Below, piece after piece: positions 32,483-44,088 of a stretch of 64,000 nt of DNA (positions within the stretch are counted from its first letter, which is position 1; each line of letters starts with the position of its first letter). The notes beneath the pieces were generated by a model that searched no databases, had not been told where the DNA came from, and saw nothing but the letters and a program-made list of their open reading frames with translations. The position numbers were made by a program, and so were the translations under genes. The stretch is from Diphasiastrum complanatum. Its lineage: Eukaryota > Streptophyta > Lycopodiopsida > Lycopodiales > Lycopodiaceae. Location: contig CM055113.1 of assembly GCA_029204225.1 (NCBI GenBank), forward strand, positions 33,257,011-33,321,010, given 5' to 3'.

Positions 32483-34366
32483 CTATTCCATCTCATCAGT
32501 TTCTGTTGCTTCCCTAGCGTTGTTTTCCAAAACATTGGATGTTGGTGGCCTCGGCATCCATCTCTTTCCAACTCGGACTCTAGACATCCTCCATTCTTGA
32601 TGCCTTGTTTTAGCATTAGAGGATTGCCATGTCGTCTTTCTAACTGAATTTGAATTGGAGGTCATTGAACTCAGCTCTTCAGTTCTTGTGTTTTGAAAGT
32701 GTCCTCGGCCCAAAACTCCTCTATAAAACCATTGGAATATCTCAACCAATGCATTACTAAGACCCTTTCCTCCGCCATATGCAGGCTTTGCCCTGTCATG
32801 ACTCTTTTCCATGCCTTGCGTATTCCAGATAGCTAATGATCCATAGGTTTTCATAAACCAAGGTCCATGAGCATAGAAGATGTGTTGTTCACATAAAATT
32901 TGTATTAGTTTAAACCTTTATAAACACATACCATATAGTGAGTTATGTGTGTTTCTCCCCATGCATTGATCATCAATTGAATAAATGACTTCTCTTGCGT
33001 ATCTATCCAAATCTTCGTCTCTCACAATCTTCTTGTTGATAGTTTGTGACAAGGCATCAAATGCTTGCCAAACCTTAGCACGTGTACATGCCATGCAAGG
33101 ATCCGAGCCAATATTTGTTGTGCATTGACATATTTTCTTCTAGTATTCCCATTCGACACTGCTTTCACGTGCAGTATGATTTGACAATAAGTGTTTTGCT
33201 TTTGCACCACCCATTGAAACTTTTGCTAGAACATCTTGCGTTTTTCCACTCATCTCAATGTCTTCGGATAAAATTATCTCTAGATTTCTAATGCTAACAT
33301 GTACTCTTGATTTGGGCTGCATGTTCCATGCGTAACCCCAATGCAAAAATATTAATTTGTCCAGTATTCGTAATTCACCATGCATTGTGCAAAAATGGAC
33401 TCTTTCGAGAGGAATGTTCAACACAGGACTCCAAGCTTTGTCTAGATTGTGCCTATTTGGTGCAAGACGTTGGTTGCAATTCAAAATACTTTTGTTTCGC
33501 CCAGATTCAAACATACAATATATACATAAATTCTTTGCATTTGCACCGAAACCACAACCGTACATGCATTTCAAGGTCTTCAGACTAGTAGCTAGGTGTC
33601 ATTCTACAGCAAAGCTTTCTCCTTGAACATTGAGCAATTTGCCTTCATTTTGTGCATGTATTATCTTAGATATACTACATTTTTCAAATAGCCACTTCAG
33701 AACTTCGTGAGACGAATTATGTTTCATATATTTTCCAGCACTAAAATCTTTTCCAACCATCTTTTGCAAGAACTCTTTTGTGTCCCTCATACGTCTTTTA
33801 TTGGCACCACCACTTGGTGCCAAAGCTTCTAGTTTGTGTCTCTTAGTGTTTTCATTTTGTGTTTGTTGATCCATTGAGACTCTACACTTTCGTTGTAAGC
33901 CATATATTGTCCTCTGAAATATACTGATTGAAGATTGCAATTCTTCAATTTTTGTGACAAAACCGGCAAGCTCTATTTTCAAACCATTTATCCCCTACTC
34001 CAATTTCATATTTATTCCATGCAATGACTTTAAATTGTCATTCATACTCAAGATATGAATGTTTGTCGTATTTGCCAATGTCTTAGCTTGGATTCTTCGA
34101 GAATCCATTGCTTGACAATAGCCAAGCAGTCCATTCCCACCATCCCCAACGAACCTTAGCAAACTATGTACATCAGAATACTTAGGAGGAGCATCTACCA
34201 GTGGATTGTGGGGGTATAAATCACCTCTTACCCATAGGTCAATATGTTTTTTGCCTTCTAATCTCCAACAAAGCATCTCATAGGGATTTAGGTTAACACC
34301 CCATGTAGCTTTGGTGGTCGCATAATCCTTCTCTAACTTCACATGTAAGTGATACTTAGTTGTCAT
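32483..34366 (-). pseudogene. T2: second copy of the DDE transposase candidate
   Basis: Minus-strand blocks follow T1's order. MTTKYHLHVKLEKDY (34366), GKKHIDLWVRGDLYPHNP and NGLLGYCQAM are followed by a coiled-coil region (to about 33870), a basic region with GGANKRRMRDTKEFLQKMVG, then SLKTLKCMYGCGFGANAKNL leading into CIYC (33590-33510), PVLNIPLERVHFCTMHGELR, and after an intron FMKTYGSLAIWNTQGMEKSH (32860-32800). The region holding the first catalytic Asp of T1 is missing between about 33600 and 33620, and the GDLK motif of T1 is TSLK here, so the second Asp is lost too. The Glu context is intact. This copy cannot be catalytic as it stands. Confidence 0.6.
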
Positions 34367-34399
34367 CTTGAAGATGTCGAATTTCCTAAAAGAATCTAG

Positions 34400-35400
34400 T
34401 ATGTAGAACTTTAGAATGTACCTTAATCAAATGGTGTCAAAGTTCAATGTGAACTAACCATGATATAAGCTTTATTAGGCATATACTAGTTTCCATGCCT
34501 AGGGTCCTATTGTAGTTAGGACAATGAAAGGTCGTCCTATACTAACCCTACTCTAGTTGTAATTGTAACTTACCTATTAGTTGCCTATTATAGTCTATGC
34601 AAATAACCTACAATAGTCTATGAAAATGAGACCTACATTTAGGCCTTAACTCTTGCTCACCTTCTATGGTAACCCAAGGTGAAGGTGCCACGTAGGATTG
34701 ATTAGCACTAAATTAATTATGATTAGAAGACTTGTTTAGGCAAGGAAGAGGCCCTTTTTTAGTCCAAAAAGGGCCCTAATGCATAAGTACTTAGAGATAA
34801 AATGATTTTTTGACTGTTTATCTCTACTTTGAAGTACTATCTTAGTTTCCAAAGTACACTAAGTGCCTAAATCTTTCGATTTAGTTCTCTCCAAATCACC
34901 TTCTTGACATTATAATTTGGAGATTAAAATCCAAAAGCCAAACAGTTAAATACCTATAGTCCAAAATTGTCTCCAAATTCTCATAGACATTTCATAATAA
35001 TATAACATCACATTTAGATCTCCTTCTAAATCATTTCTAAGTTAATCACTTACTTTTTACAAGCAATCTCATTTGACCTGCAAAAATATGTTTAGAACAA
35101 TATTTGTTTATATATTTATCTTCACCAATTGGTTTAAGTATACTAGATAAACCTAGTTATAAAGAATTCAAAGTAGATCTATACAAGATTAATTATGTGC
35201 ATATGAGAATAATCTAAGTATAGTCTTGTACAAAAACATATATGTATATATGGTAGATCCTCTCTTTTGTACCCTCACCAGCTAGACAGCTAGTAGACAT
35301 ATTGACAAGTGAATGGGCATATCAAATGACTACTTTGTTTCGGACATAGCAAATGCACAACCACATACAACGACTTAGATCTAGACTCCTGTGACAAGGT
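34400..35400. other. No gene recognised
   Basis: AT-rich spacer with no ORF of note between element 2 and a copia fragment. It could include a decayed LTR, but no paired copy was found. Confidence 0.4.
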
Positions 35401-35403
35401 AAC

Positions 35404-36260
35404 ATGCAAGCTCACATACACTCATGCAAACAAATACAAATGATAAAGCATCAAATACATGACCAAGGCATGCCCATAAGTGGTATCCTATCATCACCAA
35501 TGGACCTAGGACTCAAATTGTCAAAGGACAAGTGTCCTCGGACAAAAGCCAACAAGGAGCAGATGAGTGAGTACCCTTATCATTCGATAATAAGTTCTCT
35601 TATGTATGCAATGATCTGTACCAAACCAGACATAGCTTTTGTTGTCAGTTCTTTAAGTCAATTTATGGCAAATCCTGGCATTATACATTGGAAGCTCTTA
35701 TTAGAGTTATGAGATACATTCGAGCTATTATGAACCTATGCATTTATTTTGGAGTAGTCGACAATGTCAAGCTCAATATTCTCAATGGTTATTGGGATGC
35801 AAGTTGTGCAGGAGATGTAGACACTTGTAGATCCACATCTAGATTTACATTCTTCCTCAATAGTGTCCAATATCATGGAACAATGCAAGCAAACTTCAAT
35901 AGCTCTATCATCTACCGAATCAAAGTAAATCGTAGCCTCTCAAGCTATGAAGGAAGTAGTGTGGTTGAGAAAAAAAAATTGTGGACGTTTGTTTGAAATA
36001 GTATGCCCCGACAATTCTATTCTGTGATAATTAAAGTGGTATTACTTTATCTGCCAACCTTTGGTTTCATTCCAAGAGTAAATACTTTGAAATAAAATAT
36101 TACTATGTCGAAAACAAAGTTCTCGACAAAGAGGTAAACTTGCAGTATTGTCGAATGCAAGACATGTTAGCCAATATTTTTACCAAGGCGCTAAGCTTGG
36201 ATGCACACAAGAGATTTTGTGTAGAACTAAGTTTGAAGGTCAAGGCATTCATGGATTCAG
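35404..36260 (+). pseudogene. Ty1-copia RT/RNase H C-terminal fragment
   Basis: Plus-strand frames give YHSIISSLMYAMICTKPDIA, FVVSSLSQFMANPG and WDASCAGDVDTCRSTS, which are the copia RNase H start (SLMYAM.CTRPDIA..V) and the GY.DAD.AGD...RKSTSG region. The far C-terminus KEVNLQYCRMQDMLANIFTK and LDAHKRFC occurs at 36130-36230. Frameshifts and a lost STTEAEY segment mark it as dead. The upstream polyprotein is absent. Confidence 0.75.
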
Positions 36261-36599
36261 ATTAAAGGAGAGTGTTCCTATAATCCTACAGTTAATCTAC
36301 ATCCATTCATTTATCCAGATCTATAGTTTTATTCATGCTTTTACACAGTCTGTAGAAATACATGGGAAATCGAACAACAGATGGCTTTGACAGTTCAAAC
36401 TATCGAACAAACTATTGAAGGCTAACTAGATCATGTTATCGTTTGTTACTAGATAATTAATTTGGCTAAATAGATAAGTGACAACGCATTGTGACTAAGT
36501 GCCAATTGTGACCTACGGCCTAATTTACTACCTTAATTGGATAAGTCCAAGACATAATTAAAAGAATGGATCAGCTTCTAATGTCGGTCACAAGCCATG

Positions 36600-37030
36600 T
36601 TGTAGTTGTATGTCAAAGTTTACCAAATTGTCCATAGAATCTTTGTTAAAGATGCATCAGTGATTGCTCATAGGTTATAATATGTTCGTACTGCCTCGTA
36701 AAAAGCTCTCCTTACATGTTTGTTACGGTTACGAGCATGTTATGGACAAGGTCGTAACACCTCGTAATAGCTTTCCTTACGAATCACTTACGAGTGAATG
36801 AAGATCATAATGGACAATGATCATAATACCTCATAAGAGAGTTCCTTTTGGACCTTTGAAATGAATATCGTAATGGATAGTGATTGTAACACCACATAAA
36901 ACAATCCTTACAGGTTCCTTATGGGCTTATGACTTCATGAGCGAATATTGCAAGGCTTATGACTTCATGAGCGAATATTGTAATGCCTTCATTACATAGC
37001 TTTGCGCTTAAGGGCTTCGACTACATGAAT
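36600..37030. repeat. Repetitive noncoding DNA with a 30-bp tandem duplication
   Basis: GGCTTATGACTTCATGAGCGAATATTG occurs twice in tandem (36924-36983, period 30). Upstream, related CGTAATrG..TACGAGT..TACAGG motifs recur loosely several times. Possibly the remains of an LTR. Confidence 0.5.
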
Positions 37031-37051
37031 GAAACTAGATTAAATCTGTGG

Positions 37052-37054
<3 letters not shown>

Positions 37055-37143
<89 letters not shown>
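37055..37143. repeat. (GA)n microsatellite
   Basis: An uninterrupted GA run of about 88 bp. Overlapping Arg/Glu and Ser/Leu ORFs come from the repeat. Confidence 0.95.
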
Positions 37144-37147
<4 letters not shown>

Positions 37148-37189
37148 TAAATCCAACAGATCAAGATTTGTCATCTCAAATTGCTTACT

Positions 37190-38710
37190 TAGATTAGCCT
37201 TTATGGTATGGATGAGATCTGCCTTTCGCAGCTTGCACACTTTATCCTCATGCCCTTCGACAACAAAGCCTTGTGGTGGACCATGTATACCTCCTCTTGT
37301 AGGTCACCATTCAAAAACACATACATCACATCCATTTGGTGGATCACATCCATGGTGGACCATGTATACCTCCTCTTCTAGGCCACCATTCAAAAACACA
37401 GACATCACATCCATTTGGTGGATCTTCCTTAAGATGCCAATGCAACAATAAGGCGTAACATAGTCCACTTTGCAACAAGAGCAATGTCTCCTCATAGTCA
37501 GTGTTTTTGTTCTACTCATATCCCTTTACTACCAAGTGTGTCTTCTTGTATTTTGCAATTGAGCCACCTGCATGAAACTTAGTTCTATACACCCATTTAT
37601 TGGCAATGGGTTTTTTACCAAGTGGAAGATCAACCAAAACCCACATACCATGCCTTTGGATTGAATCCATCTTGTCCTCCATGGCCCCTTGCCACTCCTC
37701 AAGATCCTTTACCTCTTCAAAGGTTGTCGCCTTTTGGCACTTCAAATTGTCATCACTATGGCATATTTACATAGTAGTGACCAGGAGCTTTCCTCTATCT
37801 TGTTCATCTCCTCACTTCACCTTGAAAGCTTGATCTTGGGTGATTCATCCTCAAAACCTTCATAGGGGTCTCATACCATTTTGGTAATTTTGGTTCAAGT
37901 GACACACTTCTTGGCGAAAAAGTGTCCCAAAGAATGTATTGGTACATCCTTTTGCTTGCAATTGGTTTCACCTTCTTGGCTCGAATTGACAAGTATCTTT
38001 CCTTTGGTAGTAGGTGGAGTTCGATCATGATCATCCATATGATCATGGTCTTCATGATCGACTTTATGTGGTAAGAGATCTTCATCCTCTTTCAAGATGG
38101 TCTTGCTTATGTGATTTTTTTGCACTATAGGATCAAAACACCTATGTGCCTTTGTCTTTTCATCACATCCAACAAAAACACACTTAATGGACTTCACATC
38201 AATCTTGTTTTGCTCCTCTTTTGGCACGTGCACATAAGACTTGCACCCAAAAATGTAAAACTTTTCAATCTTTGGCTTCATACCTATGATAGTGGGACTC
38301 CTATTTTGTAGGAAGGTTGCATTGTTACAAACCTTCGACCAATAAAAATTTGCTAGACCCATTTGCGTCATCATTGATCATGCACTTTCCACAATAATAT
38401 GATTTTTATCTTTCCACTATTCCATTGCTATGTGGTGTATGAGCTTGAGTAAACTGCCTCTTTATTCCATGCTCCTTGCAAAAGGATTCAAATTTCTCTT
38501 ATTTGTATTTGCCCCCTCTATTTGACCTTAGCACTTTGATTCATGCATCCATTTGGTTCTCCACCAAAGTCTTGAATTCCTTGAATCGAGCAAAATGCAT
38601 CCAATTTATTTTTCAAGTAGAACCACATCCTTTTAGAGTAATCATCTATCTACTTTGTACACTCTCCTATGTTCCAATTTAAGCTAAGTTCCAAGAGAAA
38701 TTGATTCGTG
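37190..38710 (-). pseudogene. Ty1-copia relic (integrase C-terminus to RT)
   Basis: The minus strand, read from 38710, gives integrase fragments, then NATFLQNRSPTIIGMKPKIE and FGCKSYVHVPKEEQNKIDVK (38310-38200). The linker follows, then the RT start WQGAMEDKMDSIQRHGMWVL and KKPIANKWVYRTKFHAGGSI (37700-37570), and MDVMSVFLNGGLEEEVYM, the DVKTAFLNG.LEEE.YM block. That last block is duplicated in tandem (period 79 bp), which shifts the frame. The RT catalytic YVDD and everything after it are missing, replaced by the GA microsatellite side. Inactive. Confidence 0.8.
37277..37434. repeat. 79-bp tandem duplication inside copia RT
   Basis: TGGACCATGTATACCTCCTC starts at 37277 and again at 37356, and the 79-bp units are nearly identical. 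As 79 is not a multiple of 3, the duplication breaks the RT frame. Near-identity shows it happened late. Confidence 0.85.
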
Positions 38711-39246
38711 TCATTGAACATTTATGTTGAATTTGATTTTTGTTGATTGATAATTAATAGATTGATCGTAAATGTCTTAATGTGAATGTTGAATGTTTTT
38801 GAATGATTGAATTTTTTATTCTGTTGATTGCTTCTATTGATTTATGCTTCCGCACACAAATTATTTTGTGTATGTATGTGAAATCAAATTGCATAGATCC
38901 TTACAATTTCAAAGTCTAGATCAAGTAGAGCTCAAAATAATTTTGAGCTGAATTTGATAGGCACAATACATTGCATTGACGAAATGGATCTTCTTACGAT
39001 CCTTCATTTCCTTCCACTTACATTTTCCAACATGATATCAAAGCATATATCATGGCACTCTTGAACTTTGATTCAAGAAGTGTAAGTTATTAGACCTTTT
39101 GTTATGATGAAAGTGTAGACATTCACTTATTATTTTTCAAACATTATAAATTGATCTTTTATCTACATAAATTTTTCTTGAATTTCATTTCTCAATCATT
39201 TCTATTTTGCGTCCATTTTTGTGATCAAGCTCTTGATTAAAGAGAG

Positions 39247-40510
39247 ATGGCTTCCATAAATGCATATCTCTTGGATCCAAATGATAGATTGAATGCTTCT
39301 AATTACTCTATTTGGAAGCTAAGGATGGAGTCTATTCTTGTCTTGCAATATCATTAGGACATTGTGAGTGGTGATGAGGATGAGCCCATTCACCCTCAAG
39401 AAGTTACAAGATACAAGAAGAGGTGCAAGATTGCCCTCCATGTATAAAAATGAATGTAGCAAATGAGCTTCTTAAGGAGGCTTTTTGGCTGGATGCTTTC
39501 CAAAAGGATGTTTTTAAGGCATTCCTTAGTGATTATTTGGAGGAGAACATCTTCATGGAGCAGCCCCAAGGCTTCATCAAGATTCGGATGGAAGGTAAAG
39601 TATGTCATCTTCAAAGGAGCTTGTATGGCTTGAAGCAAGCATTCAGGTCTTGGAATCAAAGACTTAATGACTTTCTAGTTTCTATTGGAATCACTCAAAG
39701 TGTGTGTGATCCAAGCTTATACATAAAGTTTTATGTAATGGCATTGTACTTTTGTTGATTTATGTAGATGACATCATACTTAGTGGTGATAACATTGATG
39801 ACATAGAGAAAACCAAGAACAACCTATCTTAGAGTTTAAGATGGCAGATCTTGGTCAACTTCACTTCATATTGGGCATAGAAAGTACTTAGAGGTTCAGA
39901 TTTCATCTTCAATAGTCAATATAAGTATGCTCAAAGTTTGCTCAATAGATTTAAAATGCAAGATTGCAAGCATGTAGAAACCCAATGGAGCAAGATGTAA
40001 AAGTCCTCAATTAAGGTGATGAAGGATCTTTCATGGACATCACTCTTTATAAACAGCTTATAGGCTCATTGATGTGGATTACCATTACTAGACCTTATTT
40101 ATGCTTTAGTGTGTGTAGGCTCAGTCAATACATGCAAGATCAATTGGTCATACATTGGAAAAGTGCAAAAAGGGTCTTGAGATACCTCTTGGGCACCCTA
40201 GATCATGGAATTCTCTATAGAGAGGATATAATTGATTTGCATGCCTTTAGAGACTCGAATTTTGCAGGTGATAAGAGGGATAGAAAGTCCACAAGTGCCG
40301 ATGCAACATTTATTGGTGGAGGGGTTGTTTCTTGGTTGTCAAAGAAACAAGAAACCGTCTCACTCTCTTCTACCGAGGCCGAGTATAAAGCTCTCACAAC
40401 AACAACAAAGGAGCTACTTTGGATCAAAAGGCTACTGATGTTGGGAAAATGTGGTGAAGGATTCCCTCGGTGCATGCACTATGTTGATCATAATCGATTA
40501 CGCAGGTGAA
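39247..40510 (+). pseudogene. Ty1-copia relic: Gag start joined to RT/RNase H
   Basis: It opens with the copia Gag N-terminus MASINAYLLDPNDRLNASNY followed by SIWKLRMESIL (39247-39345). Within 200 bp it passes to the reverse transcriptase: AFQKDVFKAFLSDYLEENIF, MEQPQGF, LQRSLYGLKQAFRSWNQRLN (39490-39660). YVDD-like sequence is present out of frame near 39760. RNase H follows: QLIGSLMWITITRPYLCFSV, LSQYMQDQ, SLSSTEAEYKALTTTTKELL (40050-40430). Protease, integrase and most of Gag are deleted. The Gag start resembles the minus-strand fragment at 48517-48750, so these may be one family. Confidence 0.8.
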
Positions 40511-40989
40511 CATAAAGAATCTATTTGCGCGCGGAAGTGGAAAGAGCAGACAGTCAGACACAACAATAAGAGAGTTAGATAGAAAAGGAAATAGTGAAGC
40601 ATGCAACACTAACAAAATCTGAACGCAATAACAAGATAGTAGTTGATTCAGATTGATGTATGAAAATACAAGTCAGACGATGTTGTGAGCACAAGACAAT
40701 TGCCGGCAAAACCGCGTGCTCAGAAAGCTAACTACGTTTTGTAAAAGCTATGAGCCTTTCCATGGATTCTGATCATCTCATAGTGTCATCACACCTAGAT
40801 TGTATTCAATCCATAACACCTTGTGAAAATCCTATCCCAAGCTCTATCCATCTCATGATGTCACCACATACAAATATTGTGCATCTTATCACACCCAACG
40901 TAAATTGTACAGATTCTTCTATCTTAGCTATGCCATTAAAAAAAAAACAAGACTTGGATGCATTTTGACAAAATTTGAAAAAAGAACAA

Positions 40990-41315
40990 AGTTTTTTACG
41001 TACTATCAACTTGTCCAAAAATGTTTTAAATTCGTTGACCGAATCTCCCCTTCCTCCTCATCTACATACATTAGTCAAGTTGTTTGATAGAAAGAAATAT
41101 TCATGTTGGCCTGATACGTTACCACTACCATTATGTGGGACATCGTTTTCATATTGGGGTCATATGTACATAATTAAGCCTAGTGAGCGGTTTTCTAATG
41201 TCGGATTAGGTTTATTTTCTTTGACTAGCATTGATGTCCCTTTGAGTAGTGTTGTCACATTAATGCCATATGCAGGACCTCAATACAATTGGGGTAATTG
41301 GCATGCTCTATGACG
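40990..41315 (+). pseudogene. SET-domain-like fragment
   Basis: An open plus-strand stretch includes CWPDTLPLPLCGTSFSYWGH, then KPSERFSNVGLGLFSLTSID and PLSSVVTLMPYAGP. The pattern S..VGLGLF....I..G..V..Y.G is that of the N-terminal half of SET methyltransferase domains. The C-terminal SET motifs (NHSC, ELTYDY) are not present before the copia frame begins at about 41.5 kb, so at best this is a fragment, perhaps captured by a transposon. An N-terminal Ser/Pro-rich part (40750-40960) may belong to it. Moderate doubt remains. Confidence 0.3.
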
Positions 41316-41399
41316 CCACCAATGGATAATGCAAATATATGGTTTAAATTCCAATGCTTGTTCTTTGGAAGAGAGGCGCATGCAAGGAAAAATGTTTCA

Positions 41400-41475
41400 A
41401 AAGCACATCGTAAGTACATCGATGGGCGTCCAAAAGCACATTGTATGTACATCGATGGGCGTCCAAAAATACATG
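41400..41475. repeat. 33-bp tandem repeat
   Basis: AAGCACATyGTAwGTACATC followed by GATGGGCGTCCAA occurs twice, with a third partial unit, immediately upstream of the KSLYGLKQAPRSWY block of the next copia fragment. The period is a multiple of 3. Confidence 0.7.
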
Positions 41476-41479
41476 GAAA

Positions 41480-42610
41480 CATCGTTGCTCTTCAAAAGCC
41501 TTTATGGACTAAAGCAAGCACCAAGATCATGGTATTGAAGACTCAACACCTTTCTTATCTCACTAAATTTTTTTCTTAGTGACTATGATGCTTCCATGTA
41601 TTTAAAGCTTGTTGATAGTAATATTGTCATTCTTCTAATCTATGTTGATGACATTATTTTTTGTGGAAGTTGTATCAAGCTAGTTAAAGAAACTAAGCTA
41701 GCACTTGGAAGTGAGTTTAAAGTGCAAGATCTAGGAGAGATCCATTACATTCTAGGCCTAGAGATTGACTTTCATGAAGATTATGTTTTTATATGTCAAT
41801 CTAGATATGCTCATTCTATGTTGAAAAAAATTCCAAATGGAAAATTCTAAGAACATAGACACTCCAATGGAGCAAATTGTGAAAGATCCTAATAAAGGTG
41901 ATGAAAGATCCTTCGAGGACATCACACCTTTAGGAGTCTTATAGGCTCCTTAATTTGGCTTACCATTACTAGGCCTGATTTGAGTTTTTGTGTGCACAAA
42001 TTGAGTCAATTTATGCAAGATCCTAAGATCCATCATTGGAAGATGGCCAAGAGGACTCTTAGATACATATATTTATCTTGTGATTATGGTCTACTTTATA
42101 AAAGTGAAGATTTATCCATTGTTGGCTACTCGGATTCGGACTTTGCAAGTGATAAGATGGATTGAAAGTCTATTAGTGCATACACTATATTTCTTGGAGG
42201 CAATCTAATATCTTGGCTTTCCAAAAAGCGAGATACTATATCTCTTTCTTCATGTGAAGCCGAGTACAAAGCACTCACCACAACTACCAAAGAAGTGCTT
42301 TGGATCAAGAGATTGTTATTGGAGCTAAAGTGCATCAATGAGGATGATCTACCAATGATCAAGTGTGACAATATCTCGGCCCAAGTTCTTTCCAATAATC
42401 CCATATTTCATGCAAGGAGCAAGCACATAGAAGTGGCACACCACTTTGTGAGAGAAAAGCTTATTGGAGGATAAATCTATTTGGAGCATGTCAACACATC
42501 CTCTTGTATTGCCGATCTACTCACAAAGCCTTTGAGCAAAAGTGCCTTCATCAAGCATAGAACTAATCTTGGAGTTATATCAAGATCAATGCTTAATCTT
42601 CAATAGATAA
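41480..42610 (+). pseudogene. Ty1-copia relic (RT to C-terminus)
   Basis: Reads KSLYGLKQAPRSWY, ILLIYVDDIIFCGS with the catalytic Asp pair (about 41640), FKVQDLGEIHYILGLEI, then RNase H LSQFMQDPKIHHWKMAKRTL, SDSDFASDKMD, SLSSCEAEYKALTTTTKEVL and the C-terminus ARSKHIEVAHHFVREKLIGG and IADLLTKPLSKSAFIKHR. Only a few stops and frameshifts interrupt it, making it one of the better preserved copia pieces here. Upstream domains are missing. Confidence 0.85.
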
Positions 42611-42839
42611 ATTTTTAGGAGTGTGAGAAATACAAAAAGGTTATCTATGTTAGTTGTAGGGGTCTTACACTTTTTTATGTCAAGAATCTTGGTGTAGGAT
42701 GTTGATAGGGTCAAATTTGGCATAGATGGCAAATTGTCCAATTCCACATGTAATGCCACTATTGAGCCAAAGTAGTGTAGGAGATAAAACTCGAGCTAAA
42801 TGGATAATAGACAAGTGTAATGATTTTGTTTGATGAAGT

Positions 42840-42970
42840 TCAAGAGGTCCAATAGGATTTAGAGGTGGAACCATCAATGGTCCAATAGAATTTAGATATG
42901 CTTGAGAATGGTCCAATAGAATCAAGAGGTGGATGGATCAATGGTCCAATAGGACTAAGAGGTGGTAAAT
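42840..42970. repeat. Short reiterated TGGTCCAATAGrA motif
   Basis: GGTCCAATAGGA / TGGTCCAATAGAA recurs five times within 130 bp, with GAGGTGGA spacers. It lies in the sequence after a copia 3' end and may be part of an LTR. Confidence 0.6.
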
Positions 42971-43059
42971 GTGTGGTCCGATCAATAGTATCATTGTACT
43001 TCTCATTTTGATCTAAGTAATTTGGAGATCTTGTGGATTTTGAGTCTAAGTGTTCTTCT

Positions 43060-43900
43060 AGCATTCTCTCTCTACCCGAGAGCTATTGGTAGGATTCTCT
43101 CTTTACCAAAGGAGAGGATCTTAATTTTACTTAGTTTTATTTTGGAACACTTCCCACAGGTGTCACATGTGGTGGACACTCCACATGTGTGAAATTCACA
43201 TTCATAACAAAGGATCCACTCAACAAGTTTCACAAGTTTTCTATTTGATCTAGTATCTCATCAAGCTAGTTTTTGAGGAGTGTGAAAAAATGGCAAAATC
43301 TAGCTTGAGTACTTTACATATTCTTGTACATAAGGAAATCCCACATGTGTGGAGCATGTTCCCACGTATGAAATTAGACATAAACATGTTAAATCTATGT
43401 TGAGTTAGGGGTACTTGAAATTTAGTAGACATTAATCCATGTGTTAGTAGTTGCTTAGGCCATTTTTGGCATTAGAGCAAATTTGAGCAAGTACACATGT
43501 AAAGTCATGATTAGGCCAAAAATAGAGTGTGATGTGGCTCGATAGGCTTGTTACATTTTTCATGATGAGGTTGGATGTGTGACACTTCCCTATGTGTTGG
43601 CATGAGAGCTAGTGACAAATCAAAAGCTAGAGATCCATGAAATTGGTGCAATCAAGTTTGAGGGCCAATATGTCACTAAGCCAATCACATTTAGAGGAGG
43701 AAAAAAAGGGGTTCAATCTTGTTTTACTCCTCTTGACCTCTAGTTACTACTTATATGTGCCTTAGATCAATTCTATGTAAGTTTTTGGAGTTAATGAGAT
43801 TTTCTACATTTTGAGTCATATTGGCTTTCTCTCTCTACCCGAGTATTGATTGTTGGATTCTCTCTCTCTCCACCTGAGAGAAAAAACAACAGACTCAAAA
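43060..43900. repeat. Possible LTR remnants
   Basis: CTCTCTCTACCCGAGaGCTATTGG..GGATTCTCTCT at about 43068 recurs as CTCTCTCTACCCGAGTATTG..TGGATTCTCTC at about 43830, and both are followed by further CT-rich sequence. Direct repeats about 760 bp apart downstream of a copia C-terminus could be solo-LTR or nested-LTR material; ends are not defined. Confidence 0.35.
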
Positions 43901-44088
43901 AGAATATCGCGAGATTCATCTAGTTGCATTATTAAACTTTTAGAATCAAGCATTCAAGCAGCTTTCCAATTTTTAACGAATTTGATCAGCACTATTGGAT
44001 AGACTTTATCGAAGAATAAAGAATCAGTTTACTTGGAGATGTGTCATCAATTGAAGAATTTCATTGGTCGATCAAATAAAAAGTTCCA

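Larger units (their letters stand above)
28580..34370. mobile_element. Multigene element 2 (genes D, C, B, T)
   Basis: The same four families as in element 1 occur in the same linear order (read right to left: T, B, C, D), but B and C are each inverted relative to T. D2 and C2 are on the plus strand, B2 and T2 on the minus strand, and C2 and B2 converge at about 31.24-31.45 kb. Proteins are clearly homologous but diverged, so this is not a recent duplication of element 1. Ends are approximate; no terminal inverted repeat or target duplication was found. Confidence 0.6.
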
